A program made the translations under genes and the position numbers. From positions 205,652-269,651 of the forward strand of contig JAPLOA010000035.1 of NCBI GenBank assembly GCA_026400835.1: a stretch of 64,000 nucleotides of DNA. The letters are read 5' to 3'. The notes below the pieces were generated by a model. It had not been told where the DNA came from. It saw only the letters and a program-made list of their open reading frames with translations, and did no database searches. Positions within the stretch are counted from its first letter, which is position 1; every line of letters starts with the position of its first letter. Shown piece after piece: positions 44,208-53,452 of the stretch. The stretch is from Planctomycetales bacterium. Lineage in GTDB: Bacteria; Planctomycetota; Planctomycetia; Planctomycetales; Planctomycetaceae.

Positions 44208-45523
44208 GGAGAATGCTCGATCATTGCCCGGGGTTGTTCCCACGTCAGTTTCAAAAAATGCGTTGAACAACTGATGCAGGGGTCATAACTTCGAATGAGT
44301 CGCTCACATTCGTCCGCTGTTCGTTGATCATCAGGACTCAGAATTCGAGGCAGCCAGTCGATCAGATCCAATTCAATTTGCCTCTGATTCTGGGAAGTCG
44401 GCGGGACAATCTTTGCAAACGTGATCTTACCCTGGTCATCGATCCCGTAACGATGATAAATCAATCCGCGTGGAGCTTCCGTCGCAGCACAGCCTTCGCC
44501 TGCTCGATACTCATAGGGAATTCGCGAAGGTTTGAAACTCTGATAATCCCGCAGAATCGAAAGGGCTTCATCGAAGGCGTGAATGACCTCCAGCCCGCGT
44601 GCAATAATGGCTTTGAACGGATTCAGGCACGGCGTGCTGAAATCGATCTCATCTGCAACGCGAAGAGCCGTTTCACACAGACGATCGCGATTCAGATTAA
44701 TCCGAGCCAGAGGCCCCACGTGATAGCTTGAGCGATCGGCTACTTTCAGTGAATGCAGAGCCGTACTATGGGCAACATGATGTTCCGCAAATGTCTGCTC
44801 GTACTGAGCAACGTCAATCATCAGTCCGGATGAAGACACGATTCGGCCTTCGTTCATCGGATATTCATCAGGGTGACTGACCGAAATCATTTCATACGGA
44901 CGTTCGAAATCCGGAAATTCAAAACCCGCGACCCAGCGAGTCGCCTCAATGGCAGCCTGAAGGCCCCACTCAAACGATGGGATCAGCTTCTGCAATTCTT
45001 CCCTCTTTGGAGCCCGATAGAAACCACCAACCGCCACATTGATCGGATGAATCGCGCGGCCACCCAGAACTTCCAGCAAGTCGTTGCCCAGCTTCTTGAG
45101 TTTCAATCCCCGAGTGACCTCGTGAGGAAACGTCGCCGCCAGCTCAATTCCACTGGCCGCGTTGAAGAAATCGGGAGCCTGCAGCAGATGCATATGCAGC
45201 CCGTGACTCTCAATCCATTCACCGCAGTAAAGCAATCTGCGGAGGCGACGAATCTCAGGTGAGATCGTCACTCCCAAGGCCTGTTCCAGAGCGTGAACAG
45301 CACTCATCTGATACGCCACCGGACAGATGCCACAAATTCTGGCCGTTATATCGGGAACATCTTCCAGCGGGCGACATCGTAAGAATCCTTCGAAGAATCT
45401 TGGCGGTTCGTAGATCGTCAGTTGCAGATCCTCGACCACGTTGCCGTTGAGCCGAACATGCAGTCCTCCCTCGCCCTCAACACGAGTCAACGCCTCGACA
45501 CGAATGGTGCGGTTCTCACTCAT
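44204..45523 (-). CDS. hydA: [NiFe] hydrogenase large (alpha) subunit, group 3b type
   Basis: A 439-residue protein from ATG 45523. The L1 motif RICGIC (C64, C67) and L2 motif DPCISC (C416, C419) supply the four Cys ligands of the Ni-Fe centre. After DPCISCSTH the tail FLKLTWEQPRAMIEHSP (17 residues) is expected to be removed by the protease encoded next. N-terminal TRVEGEG matches the family. The beta-gamma-delta-alpha gene order upstream is that of cytoplasmic bidirectional NADP-linked (group 3b, sulfhydrogenase-like) enzymes. Confidence 0.95.
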   Translation of the reverse strand: MSENRTIRVEALTRVEGEGGLHVRLNGNVVEDLQLTIYEPPRFFEGFLRCRPLEDVPDITARICGICPVAYQMSAVHALEQALGVTISPEIRRLRRLLYCGEWIESHGLHMHLLQAPDFFNAASGIELAATFPHEVTRGLKLKKLGNDLLEVLGGRAIHPINVAVGGFYRAPKREELQKLIPSFEWGLQAAIEATRWVAGFEFPDFERPYEMISVSHPDEYPMNEGRIVSSSGLMIDVAQYEQTFAEHHVAHSTALHSLKVADRSSYHVGPLARINLNRDRLCETALRVADEIDFSTPCLNPFKAIIARGLEVIHAFDEALSILRDYQSFKPSRIPYEYRAGEGCAATEAPRGLIYHRYGIDDQGKITFAKIVPPTSQNQRQIELDLIDWLPRILSPDDQRTADECERLIRSYDPCISCSTHFLKLTWEQPRAMIEHSP

Positions 45524-46394
45524 GAGGGACCTCCGGGCTGGTCTCTGTTCGTTTCGCGATTGCTTCAATCCGATTTGACGCATCGCGAAACTCCGGAGCG
45601 GCCGCATTAAAATTCCGCAGCAGAGGCAACAAAGTTTCGGTTGATGTCCCCATCGAGAGATATTGATCCGTCAGACTGAGACAATTGGATTGCGAGACCG
45701 GACCGAAGCAACCGTAACAACCTCGATCGTACGTAGGACAGATCGCACCGCAACCGGAATGCGTCACCGGACCAAGACACGGGATTCCCTGAGCGACTTC
45801 GACACAGACGGTCCCTTTGCGTTTACAGTCCAGGCAGACAGAATGAGAAGGCAGCCGAGGACGCTGTCCTTTCACGAGTGCTCCGATCACATCCAGCAAC
45901 TGATGCCGACTGATCGGACAACCTCGCAGCTCATAATCGACCTTGATGTGGTCGGCGATTGGCGTTGAGGACGCCAGCGTGGAGATATACTCTGGTCGAG
46001 CGTAAACGCAGCGCAGATAGTCCTCATGATCCGCCCAGTTCTTGAGTGACTGAATCCCTCCGGCCGTGGCACAGGCCCCGATGGTCACAACAATTCGAGC
46101 ACTCCGTCGCACGTCAAGAATCCGCTGAGCATCGTGCGGTGTGGTAATGGAGCCTTCGACCAGAGCGATGTCGTACGGCCCCGGCTGCAATCGGCTGCTG
46201 GCTTCCGGAAACCAGGCAATCTCGACGGCCTCGGCGACGGCGAGCAGTTCGTTTTCGCAGTCCAGCAGTGATAACTGACACCCGTCGCACGAAGCAAACT
46301 TAAACACTGCCAAACGTGGACGTGGACGACGCGTTGTCGTTGCTGCAGTGTCGTTCGAGCCTGCAGATTCTGACGCGAACAGGGGCTTGCTCAC
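45516..46394 (-). CDS. hydD: [NiFe] hydrogenase small (delta) subunit
   Basis: A 292-residue protein from GTG 46394, which overlaps the gamma stop (GTGA). It has ASCDGCQLSLLDCE (proximal cluster Cys36, Cys39), VEGSITTPHD and IGACATAGGIQ. The later cluster ligands are VCLDCKRKGTVCV, IPCLGPVTHSGCGAICP and GCYGCFGP. There is no twin-arginine signal, in line with a cytoplasmic enzyme. It carries electrons from the Ni-Fe site toward the gamma/beta module. It overlaps the large-subunit start by 8 bases. Confidence 0.95.
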   Translation of the reverse strand: MSKPLFASESAGSNDTAATTTRRPRPRLAVFKFASCDGCQLSLLDCENELLAVAEAVEIAWFPEASSRLQPGPYDIALVEGSITTPHDAQRILDVRRSARIVVTIGACATAGGIQSLKNWADHEDYLRCVYARPEYISTLASSTPIADHIKVDYELRGCPISRHQLLDVIGALVKGQRPRLPSHSVCLDCKRKGTVCVEVAQGIPCLGPVTHSGCGAICPTYDRGCYGCFGPVSQSNCLSLTDQYLSMGTSTETLLPLLRNFNAAAPEFRDASNRIEAIAKRTETSPEVPHE

Positions 46395-47260
46395 AGGTCC
46401 TCCACTTTCATAATCGAAGCGACTCGATCGTAAGAGAAGACGGGGCCATCCTTGCACAGGAACTGCGGACCAAATTGACAGTGACCGCAAAGCCCGATCG
46501 CACAATTCATATTCCGCTCCAGCGAAACATAAACGGACTTCGCATCCACTCCTCGCCCAATCACCATCTGCGCGGCATACCACATCATGGTCTCCGGACC
46601 ACAGCTAATCATGACCGTCTCGGCTGGTCGACGCAGCGGCAGACGATCCAGAATGGCCGTCACCATGCCAATATGTCCGGGCCACGAGTCGTCTCCGCGA
46701 TCAACGGTCGGATAAACATTCAGGCCGCCGTCCCGCCACGCAGAGTACTCTGCAGAATACAAAAGCCCTGACGGTTCGCGAGCCCCCATGATCAGATGAA
46801 TCTCACCAAACTCCCGGCGATGCGTCATAAGATGACAGATAAGTGGTCGCAGCGGTGCCAGACCAATTCCGCCCGCCACCAGCACGATGTCTCTTCCGCG
46901 GCATCCATCGATCGGCCATCCGACACCAAACGGACCACGCAGGCCAAGCGTCGCTCCGACCGCCAGTTCCGAAAGCGCGTGAGTCACATTGCCGGCGATC
47001 CGAATGGTGTGCGCGACTGACCCTCTTGACTGCGGATCATCGCAAATCGAGATCGCGATTTCCCCCAGCCCCGGGATATACAGCATGTTGAACTGTCCGG
47101 GTGCAAAGCGATATTCCGACGCCATCGTCGCGTCCTGAATGGCCAGATCACACGTGAAGACACCCGGAACTTCGGGCGTCATCCGGGCCACACGGACTGC
47201 ATGAGTCCGCCACGGATCGAATCGCGGTGCAGTGATCGCAGATGTTAGCGCAGAGTTCAT
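46391..47260 (-). CDS. hydG: Hydrogenase gamma subunit (FAD/NAD(P)-binding reductase)
   Basis: A 289-residue ferredoxin-NADP reductase-type protein, similar to dihydroorotate dehydrogenase electron-transfer subunits. The FAD domain has FAPGQFNMLYIPGLGEIAIS and GLRGPFGVGWP, and the NAD(P) domain has IVLVAGGIGLAPLRPLI and MISCGPETMM. A C-terminal [2Fe-2S] Cys set follows (MNCAIGLCGHCQFGPQFLC). It exchanges electrons with NADP(H). It overlaps both neighbours by 4 bases. Confidence 0.95.
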   Translation of the reverse strand: MNSALTSAITAPRFDPWRTHAVRVARMTPEVPGVFTCDLAIQDATMASEYRFAPGQFNMLYIPGLGEIAISICDDPQSRGSVAHTIRIAGNVTHALSELAVGATLGLRGPFGVGWPIDGCRGRDIVLVAGGIGLAPLRPLICHLMTHRREFGEIHLIMGAREPSGLLYSAEYSAWRDGGLNVYPTVDRGDDSWPGHIGMVTAILDRLPLRRPAETVMISCGPETMMWYAAQMVIGRGVDAKSVYVSLERNMNCAIGLCGHCQFGPQFLCKDGPVFSYDRVASIMKVEDL

Positions 47261-48432
47261 GGGCTGGCCTCCGCGCCCTCGGCATGACCGTCGGACAAGT
47301 TCGCCAAATCATTTCCTGTGGTGTCGCGGAGAGCAACCACTTCCTTGGTCAGGTCAATTCCCACCGGGCACCATGTGATACATCGGCCGCAGCCGACACA
47401 GCCCGAGGAACCAAATTGATCGTGCCACGTCGCCAGCTTATGAGTCATCCATTGTCGATAGCGACTGGAAACACTGTTTCGCGTCGGGCTTCCATTCATG
47501 TAGCTAAAATCAGGATTGAAACACGAGTCCCAATGTCGCTCGCGGTCCACATGCTCACCAGTCAGATCCGGGACTTCGCTGACCGACGAACAAAAGCAGG
47601 TCGGACAAACCATAGTGCAGTTTGTGCAGGACAGACATCGCTTTGCAATCTCCTCCCAGTGAGGATGTCGCAGGTTGTTCATCAGAACATCACGCAGCCC
47701 GTCCGTGTCCAATCGCCGCGTGATCTGATCTGCGGCCTGCTGTCTTGCTACTTCTGCGTGACCAATCTCTGTTGAATTCGCTGGACGAACAGGCAAAAGA
47801 GCGGCGATCACCTGCCCCGCCTTTGTTCCAACTTCAATCAGGAATCCGTCTGAGGTTTCCGTCAGAGCCAGGTCAAAGCCGCTCTCGCAACGAGGACCTG
47901 TGTTCATTGAGGTGCAGAAACAGGTCGGTGCCGCCTGAGTGCAGTTCACTGCGACAATAAACGCTTTCGATCGGCGAGCTTCATAAGTGGGATCCACAAA
48001 CGGGCCGCCCAGAAAGACCTTGTCCTGGATGCGGATGGCCGCCAGTTCGCAGGCTCGAACCCCGAGAAATGCATACTTGATTGGATCGGGTTCCGGTGTT
48101 CGCATCTGCCAGCCATGTTCACCAAGGTCCGCCGAAGCCACCAGTGTGACAGGCGGAAACAGATACTTCTTCCATGAATGAGGACCAACGACGTAGCCAA
48201 AGTACGCGTCATCCTCGCGACGCTGCAGCCGATACGTGCCGGCTTCCTGCAGATCAGTCCAGCCTCGGGGCAGGTCACCCGTCGATTTGATTTCGCCATA
48301 CACAATCGCCTGTTGATCAATGGTTGGTCCCACGACCTGATAACCATCGTCCGCCAACGCCTTGATCAGCGTCTCAAGACCTTCGGCGAGCATGAACAGG
48401 GGCTCGCGATGAGATTGGACAGTGTCAGACAT
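47257..48432 (-). CDS. hydB: Hydrogenase beta subunit (4Fe-4S electron transfer)
   Basis: A 391-residue protein from ATG 48432 (AAGAG just upstream; the in-frame ATG 48447 lacks one). It has N-terminal PDPIKYAFLGVRACELAAI, then Cys-rich TQAAPTCFCTSM. Two ferredoxin-type [4Fe-4S] motifs follow: RCLSCTNCTMVCPTCFC and SGCVGCGRCITWCPVGID. This is the HydB/AsrA-like subunit of group 3b hydrogenases. First gene of the four-subunit block. Confidence 0.93.
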   Translation of the reverse strand: MSDTVQSHREPLFMLAEGLETLIKALADDGYQVVGPTIDQQAIVYGEIKSTGDLPRGWTDLQEAGTYRLQRREDDAYFGYVVGPHSWKKYLFPPVTLVASADLGEHGWQMRTPEPDPIKYAFLGVRACELAAIRIQDKVFLGGPFVDPTYEARRSKAFIVAVNCTQAAPTCFCTSMNTGPRCESGFDLALTETSDGFLIEVGTKAGQVIAALLPVRPANSTEIGHAEVARQQAADQITRRLDTDGLRDVLMNNLRHPHWEEIAKRCLSCTNCTMVCPTCFCSSVSEVPDLTGEHVDRERHWDSCFNPDFSYMNGSPTRNSVSSRYRQWMTHKLATWHDQFGSSGCVGCGRCITWCPVGIDLTKEVVALRDTTGNDLANLSDGHAEGAEASP

Positions 48433-48515
48433 TTTCAGCTCTTGCATTAACGTGCGTGAAGTTCCGCGATGACAAAAGGAGACGCCGATTTAATGCATTC
48501 AGAATGCACGAAGAT

Positions 48516-49004
48516 TCAGGAGGCCCGCTGGGTTCGTTCGTTTTCAAACAGGTCCAGCATCTGTAGTCGAGTCGACAGCAGCCTTTGCGAAAGAACCTGA
48601 GCGACTCGTCGAAGCAGCACATAGCCCAGATCTTTTTCGCAGTTACAGAGTTCCTGAAGCCGTTTGCCGGACAAAGCGATCAGAGATGTCTCGTCAACAG
48701 TGGTCGCGGTCGCTGTCATTCGCCCGTCGGAGATAAGGCCTGACCATCCGACAAAATCACCGGGGCCCGCGGTCAAAAAGGGAACATCTCCTCGCCCGGG
48801 AACATTCATCGCCAGACGAACATGCCCGGAAGAAATCACGAACACTTCGTCCTCCATGTCTCCTTCTCGAAACAACAGCCGATTGGCCGAAAGCTTGACT
48901 AACCTTGCCGCTCGGCACAAGCACGCTAAATGCTCATGCGAAAGTCCCTCCGCAAAGCGTGTTGCGGAAAGCATCTTTAAGAGATTTGGCTGATCCATCG
49001 TCAT
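48516..49004 (-). CDS. Cyclic-nucleotide-binding-domain protein without DNA-binding domain
   Basis: A 162-residue protein from ATG 49004 (GAGGGGG 6 bases upstream). It is a single cNMP-binding (CAP-type) domain: LFREGDMEDEVFVISSGHVRL and PGDFVGWSGLISDGRMTATATTVDE, followed by C-terminal helices. No helix-turn-helix follows, so it is not a Crp/Fnr repressor or activator in the usual sense. Its position between the CoA-transferase gene and hydrogenase subunit genes suggests a regulatory or electron-transfer adaptor role; that is inference. Confidence 0.85.
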   Translation of the reverse strand: MTMDQPNLLKMLSATRFAEGLSHEHLACLCRAARLVKLSANRLLFREGDMEDEVFVISSGHVRLAMNVPGRGDVPFLTAGPGDFVGWSGLISDGRMTATATTVDETSLIALSGKRLQELCNCEKDLGYVLLRRVAQVLSQRLLSTRLQMLDLFENERTQRAS

Positions 49005-49015
49005 GGTATTCCCCC

Positions 49016-50323
49016 TCACATTGCGCCTGACCCAATCGAATAGTGCCGTATCGCGGAAAGTTGCTTCCGCAGTTCAACTCGAAAATCCGGGTGTGCAATT
49101 GCGATCAACTGCTCACCACGCTGACGCAGCGAGAGCCCGTGCAGGTTCACCGCTCCGTATTCTGTAACAACCCAATGAACATGCCCGCGCGTTGTCACGA
49201 CACCTGCTCCGGGCACAAGTTCTGCAACGATCCGAGAATACTGTCCACCCGCCGCTGTTGACGGAAGGGCAATGATAGGAAGACCACCACGAGAGATCGC
49301 GGCTCCGCGAATAAAGTCCATCTGCCCGCCAATCCCCGAGTAGATGCGATGTCCCAGCGAATCCGCGCAGACCTGTCCGGTGAGATCGATCTGCAGAGCA
49401 GAATTCACCGCGACCAGTCGATCAATCTTCCGCAGAAGATTCGTGTTGTTGGTGATATCGCATGGCAGAAACGTCACCTGAGGATTATCGTCAACAAAAT
49501 CAAACAATCGTCGACTGCCGGAGACGAAGCTGGTGACCAATTGCCCCGGGTAAATTTCCTTGCGGCGATTCGTGATGACTCCGGATTCGACAAGGTCCAC
49601 AACAGCATCAGAGAACATCTCGGTGTGAATTCCCAGATCAACTTTATTCCCCAGTCGCGAAAGCACGGCTGATGGAATGGCCCCGATGCCAGTCTGCAGA
49701 GTAGAGCCGTCCTGAATCAGGGCCGCAATCTGTTCACCAATCGCGGCTTCAGTGGAAGTTTCAGCAGCAACTTCATGCTCATAAAGAGGACGATTGGTAC
49801 GTATCGAGGCTGCGAGCGATTTCAGCGGAACAGTCGTCGCTCCGAGAGTTCGGGGCATCTGCGAATTAATCTCCGCAATCACCAGCGGAACGTGATCGGC
49901 CGCCGCCCGTGCGGCATCGACAGAAGTTCCCAGAGAGCAGAAGCCGTGCTTGTCCGGGGGCGATAATTGAAGCAACGCCGCATCCAGTCGGATGTTTCCA
50001 TCGCGAAACAGAGACGGAATATCCGACAGGAATACGGGGACAAAGTCCGCAAATCCAGCCTGTACGGCCTGGCGTGCAGGCTGGCCGGTGAAGAAGGAGA
50101 CTGACGTAAAACGCTTCCTGCAATTGTCCTCCAGAAAAGCTGCAGGGCCCTCTGTATGCAGGTGATAGAGTCGAATGTTCGTCAAGTCCGGACGACGACA
50201 CATCGCATCCAGAAGCGGTGTCGGAGTAGCAGCAGCGCCATGAACGAAGATATTCATTCCGGACCGCAGGATACTCACCGCTTCGTCGGCTGCGGAAGAT
50301 TCTTGTTGTGTCACCTCAGCCAC
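49016..50323 (-). CDS. Acetyl-CoA hydrolase/4-hydroxybutyrate CoA-transferase family enzyme
   Basis: A 435-residue protein with the two-domain family I CoA-transferase layout. The first domain has MNIFVHGAAATPTPLLDAM, and the second has QTGIGAIPSAVLSRLGNKVD, LGIHTEMFSDAVVDLVESG and YSGIGGQMDFIRGAAIS. It moves CoA between short acyl groups, for example acetate or butyrate types, or hydrolyses acyl-CoA. The start is GTG at 50323. Its stop lies 12 bases before the chosen start of the cNMP-domain gene. Together with formate-THF ligase it points to a fermentation or one-carbon context. Confidence 0.9.
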   Translation of the reverse strand: MAEVTQQESSAADEAVSILRSGMNIFVHGAAATPTPLLDAMCRRPDLTNIRLYHLHTEGPAAFLEDNCRKRFTSVSFFTGQPARQAVQAGFADFVPVFLSDIPSLFRDGNIRLDAALLQLSPPDKHGFCSLGTSVDAARAAADHVPLVIAEINSQMPRTLGATTVPLKSLAASIRTNRPLYEHEVAAETSTEAAIGEQIAALIQDGSTLQTGIGAIPSAVLSRLGNKVDLGIHTEMFSDAVVDLVESGVITNRRKEIYPGQLVTSFVSGSRRLFDFVDDNPQVTFLPCDITNNTNLLRKIDRLVAVNSALQIDLTGQVCADSLGHRIYSGIGGQMDFIRGAAISRGGLPIIALPSTAAGGQYSRIVAELVPGAGVVTTRGHVHWVVTEYGAVNLHGLSLRQRGEQLIAIAHPDFRVELRKQLSAIRHYSIGSGAM

Positions 50324-50421
50324 AATGTTTTCTTTCTCAATCAGTCATCCTGCTTTGACGGTCACATACTGAGTCATGAATCACTCACTCAGGGATTACG
50401 ATCAACCCGACAAAGGCCCGA

Positions 50422-52107
50422 TCAACTTCCGGCGTCCACGATCTCTCCCGCAGCGTTGATATCAATTCTGTAGGCAGCGGGTTCACGAGGCAGTCCAGGC
50501 ATCAGAGTAATCCCTTCGGCCATCACCAGAATAAATCCGGCCCCTGCCGACAGTTTAACTTCTCGAACAGGAAATAAGAAACCGGACGGCATCCCAGGAC
50601 GTTTGGCATCGTGTGACAGCGAATACTGAGTTTTCGCGACACACACTGGCAGGTTCGAATATCCTCGCGCGGCATAGTCAGACAGTTGTTCTCGAACACC
50701 TTCGGAGTACTCAACACCGTCCGCCCCATAAACCCGCGTGGCAATTTGCGTGATCTTTTCTTCAAGCGACAGTTCCAGCGGATAGAGCGGCTTGAACTGA
50801 CTTGTTCCGGAACACGCGTCGATCACGGCATCGGCAAGTTCCAGCGAACCTTCACCACCTTGACTGAACGCCTCCGTCACGGCGACTCGATCCGCGCCGG
50901 CCTCCACCGCCAGTTCACGAACAAGCTGCAATTCCGCCAGAGTGTCCGTCGGAAAACGATTGACCGCAACGACGACCGGCATTCCATACTGTCGCAGATG
51001 AGCCAGATGACCGCGCACGTTGGCGAAGCCTTCACGCACAGCCTCCAGATCTTCAACCAGCATGGCACCCGGCAACGGTCGTCCCGGGCGCACGCTAAAG
51101 CGACCGCTGTGGTACTTCAGTGCACGGATGGTGCAGACTAGCACTTCGGCACTGGGGACCAGACCTTTCGTGCGACACTTGATATTAAAGAGTTTCTCCG
51201 CTCCCAGATCGGAACCGAAGCCGCTCTCGGTAACAACATACTCAGCCAGCCGAAGCGCGGTCAGGTCGGCGATCACGGAACTATTGCCGTGAGAAATATT
51301 GGCAAATGGCCCCGCATGAACAAGTGCAGGAGTATTCTCCGACGTCTGCACGAGATTCGGACGAATCGCGTTTCGAAGCAGAGCCGCCATCGCACCCGCG
51401 GCTCTGATCTCTTCAGCCGTGATGAATTCTCCCTCGGAAGATCGAGCGACCACGATGCGTCCCAGTCTGGAGCGAAGGTCTGAAAGATCTTCCGCAAGAG
51501 CCAGCACCGACATGACTTCAGACGCCGCAGTCAAATCAAAGCCCGTGCGCCGTCGAGGGGCCTGCTGAACATCATTGAGCCCCGTCTCGATCTCCGCCAG
51601 TCCTTTATCGCTGATGTCGATGGATCTCCGCCACGAAATGCTCTCCGCTTCAAGACGCGGTGTGAGTCCCCGGCGGCAATGATTATCGAGCATCGCTGCC
51701 AGAAGGTTGTTGGCCGCCGCGATCGCATGCAGGTCACCAGTAAAATGAAAGTTGATCTCATCGGGAGGCAGAAGACAGGACCGGCCTCCTCCGGCACCGC
51801 CGCCTTTGATGCCAAACACCGGAGCCAAAGACGGTTGCCTCAGCGTCACAATAGAACGCTTTCGTCGACGAGCAAGTCCCATCGCAAGGCCGATCGACAC
51901 TACTGTCTTGCCTTCACCGAACGGCGTAGGATTAATCGCCGTTACCCCAATCAACTTTCCCTGCGGCCGATCATGCAGATCCCGATGCAGGTTCGCTGAC
52001 AGCTTGCCGGCAAACCAGCCGTACGGCTCCACGTTGGAATCATCGAGCCCTGACTGTTCGGCAATGCGCAGAATTCTCTGGGGCTGCGAAGGATCACGTG
52101 TGGGCAT
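50422..52107 (-). CDS. fhs: Formate-tetrahydrofolate ligase
   Basis: A 561-residue protein of full family length. It has the P-loop TPFGEGKTVVSIGLAMGLA (residues about 58-76), QPSLAPVFGIKGGGAGGG, LHAIAAANNLLAAMLDNH, TAASEVMSVLALAEDL and VATVRALKYH-like VCTIRALKYHSG. It joins formate and THF with ATP hydrolysis, or runs in reverse to give ATP and formate. It lies upstream of the hydrogenase cluster on the same strand, 98 bases before the CoA-transferase gene. Confidence 0.96.
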   Translation of the reverse strand: MPTRDPSQPQRILRIAEQSGLDDSNVEPYGWFAGKLSANLHRDLHDRPQGKLIGVTAINPTPFGEGKTVVSIGLAMGLARRRKRSIVTLRQPSLAPVFGIKGGGAGGGRSCLLPPDEINFHFTGDLHAIAAANNLLAAMLDNHCRRGLTPRLEAESISWRRSIDISDKGLAEIETGLNDVQQAPRRRTGFDLTAASEVMSVLALAEDLSDLRSRLGRIVVARSSEGEFITAEEIRAAGAMAALLRNAIRPNLVQTSENTPALVHAGPFANISHGNSSVIADLTALRLAEYVVTESGFGSDLGAEKLFNIKCRTKGLVPSAEVLVCTIRALKYHSGRFSVRPGRPLPGAMLVEDLEAVREGFANVRGHLAHLRQYGMPVVVAVNRFPTDTLAELQLVRELAVEAGADRVAVTEAFSQGGEGSLELADAVIDACSGTSQFKPLYPLELSLEEKITQIATRVYGADGVEYSEGVREQLSDYAARGYSNLPVCVAKTQYSLSHDAKRPGMPSGFLFPVREVKLSAGAGFILVMAEGITLMPGLPREPAAYRIDINAAGEIVDAGS

Positions 52108-52310
52108 AACGATGTTGTCCTCGAGTCAGAAAGTATCTGGCCTGCCGCGTTCGCACGCGGAGTCATCATCAAGTCTCGACTTCCGGACAGAGTGACATTG
52201 ATGAACCGCTCTGATGGTCGAAAAAAAATGTCAGATGTTGTCCTTGCGAATACATTGATCGCCGGTAACGTGACACATTATGGAGATGCTTCGAGGCACT
52301 TCGCTGATAC

Positions 52311-53216
52311 TTAGTTGTCTGACTTCCCAGTTGCTGCCCGCAGCACAAGAACCGGAGTCTCCGAGTGACGAAGAACACGCTCGGTCGTCGAGCCCAGCAC
52401 CCATCTTGCTATGCCGTGACGTCCGTGAGTCGGCATCACGATCAAGTCTGCACAGACATCGCTGGCATGTTCCACGATCTTTGTGCCAGGATCGCCAACT
52501 GACGCGTACGTCTGCAACGAACCATAACCGTGATCAGTCAGATATCGCGACATATAGTTGCGACAACTATTGACGCGATCTTCATCAGAGACAATTCCGG
52601 TGTCAGCGAGATCGTCAGGATTAAGTGATGGCACAATACTAACAACTTCGATTTGGTCTCGATTCCGGGCTACCTCCAAAGCGGTTTCAATAGCCAGAGA
52701 TGAAGCGTCGGAGAAGTCAATCGGCACGATCACCCTTTTCCCCGGAAACCAGTCCAACGGCATCGGGTGCGCGTCATTTTCTTTGACTGGATGTGTCACC
52801 AGCACGGAACAATGACAATGACGAATAATCCGTTCGGCGACAGAACCCAGCAGAAGTCGCTTTAAACCCTGACGTCCGTGCGACGGGACCACGATCAGCC
52901 TGGAACCCATTTTTTCAGCAAAATCACAGACCTGCGTTCCCGGATCGCCTTTTTGAACCGCCAGTCTGATGTCGCCAAGATCATGTTCTCTGACCCAGTC
53001 ACGCAGCCCTTGCAGCAGTCTCTCTTCTCGATAGTTGGGCAACGGACCGCCGGTCCAGGTCAATGGGTGCAGGGTTAGGTCATAGTCCTGCGCCACGTAG
53101 ATGGCTGTCACATCCGAATCTGCCCCGGCAATAGATCTCGCGAGGCGGACTGCCTTTACGGATGCCGCAGAGTAATCGATCGGCACCAGCACAGGTTTTC
53201 GTTGAAAGACTGGCAC
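52311..53216 (-). CDS. Tandem universal stress protein (two UspA domains)
   Basis: A 301-residue protein from GTG 53216 with AAGGAG 10 bases upstream. Two UspA domains are present, each ending in the ATP-binding GxxGxxxxGS..xxx(v)lRH pattern: VVPSHGRQGLKRLLLGSVAE (residues about 115-135) and VMPTHGRHGIARWVLGSTTE (about 265-285). The frame stays open for 73 more codons upstream, but these read through a palindromic repeat and are unlikely to be translated. Usp proteins go with hypoxia and starvation responses, which matches its place upstream of hydrogenase genes. Confidence 0.88.
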   Translation of the reverse strand: MPVFQRKPVLVPIDYSAASVKAVRLARSIAGADSDVTAIYVAQDYDLTLHPLTWTGGPLPNYREERLLQGLRDWVREHDLGDIRLAVQKGDPGTQVCDFAEKMGSRLIVVPSHGRQGLKRLLLGSVAERIIRHCHCSVLVTHPVKENDAHPMPLDWFPGKRVIVPIDFSDASSLAIETALEVARNRDQIEVVSIVPSLNPDDLADTGIVSDEDRVNSCRNYMSRYLTDHGYGSLQTYASVGDPGTKIVEHASDVCADLIVMPTHGRHGIARWVLGSTTERVLRHSETPVLVLRAATGKSDN

Positions 53217-53351
53217 AGTGAGGTTTCTCCTTATCGTTACTAGTTCACAATTCTTGTGCCGATATGATCGCTTGTTCCAGTGAATCCGGTGCTGTCGTTT
53301 TAGACGGGTGCAGTCGTGGATCTCGGCGAATTCCAGATGCAAGCGGTCTCC

Positions 53352-53421
53352 GGGAGGGCGAGGCTCCTGCCGAGCCGTGTGTTTCTTCGGTACAGCGGCT
53401 CGGCAGGAGCCTCGCCCTCCC
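53352..53421. repeat. Perfect 26-bp inverted repeat element
   Basis: The left arm begins GGGAGGGCGAGGCTCCTG (53352-53377). The right arm is its exact complement (53396-53421), with an 18-base spacer TGTGTTTCTTCGGTACAG. It lies between the usp and macro-domain genes and resembles the dispersed palindromes seen in planctomycete chromosomes. It could fold as a very stable hairpin. Confidence 0.88.
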
Positions 53422-53452
53422 AACTTCACAATCATCCGCGACTGCCCCCGTT

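Noticed and set aside
44204..49004. Group 3d (NAD-linked, HoxFUYH) hydrogenase
   Set aside because: There is no HoxF/HoxU diaphorase; instead HydB- and HydG-type subunits are present, the group 3b layout.
52108..52310. FNR-type operator upstream of fhs (TTACC-GGCG-ATCAA)
   Set aside because: Only one half-site matches; the other half has two of five bases right, within chance expectation.
52311..53435. Long form of the universal stress protein starting at 53435
   Set aside because: The first 73 codons read through the palindromic repeat; GTG 53216 has a ribosome-binding site and a normal Usp N-terminus.
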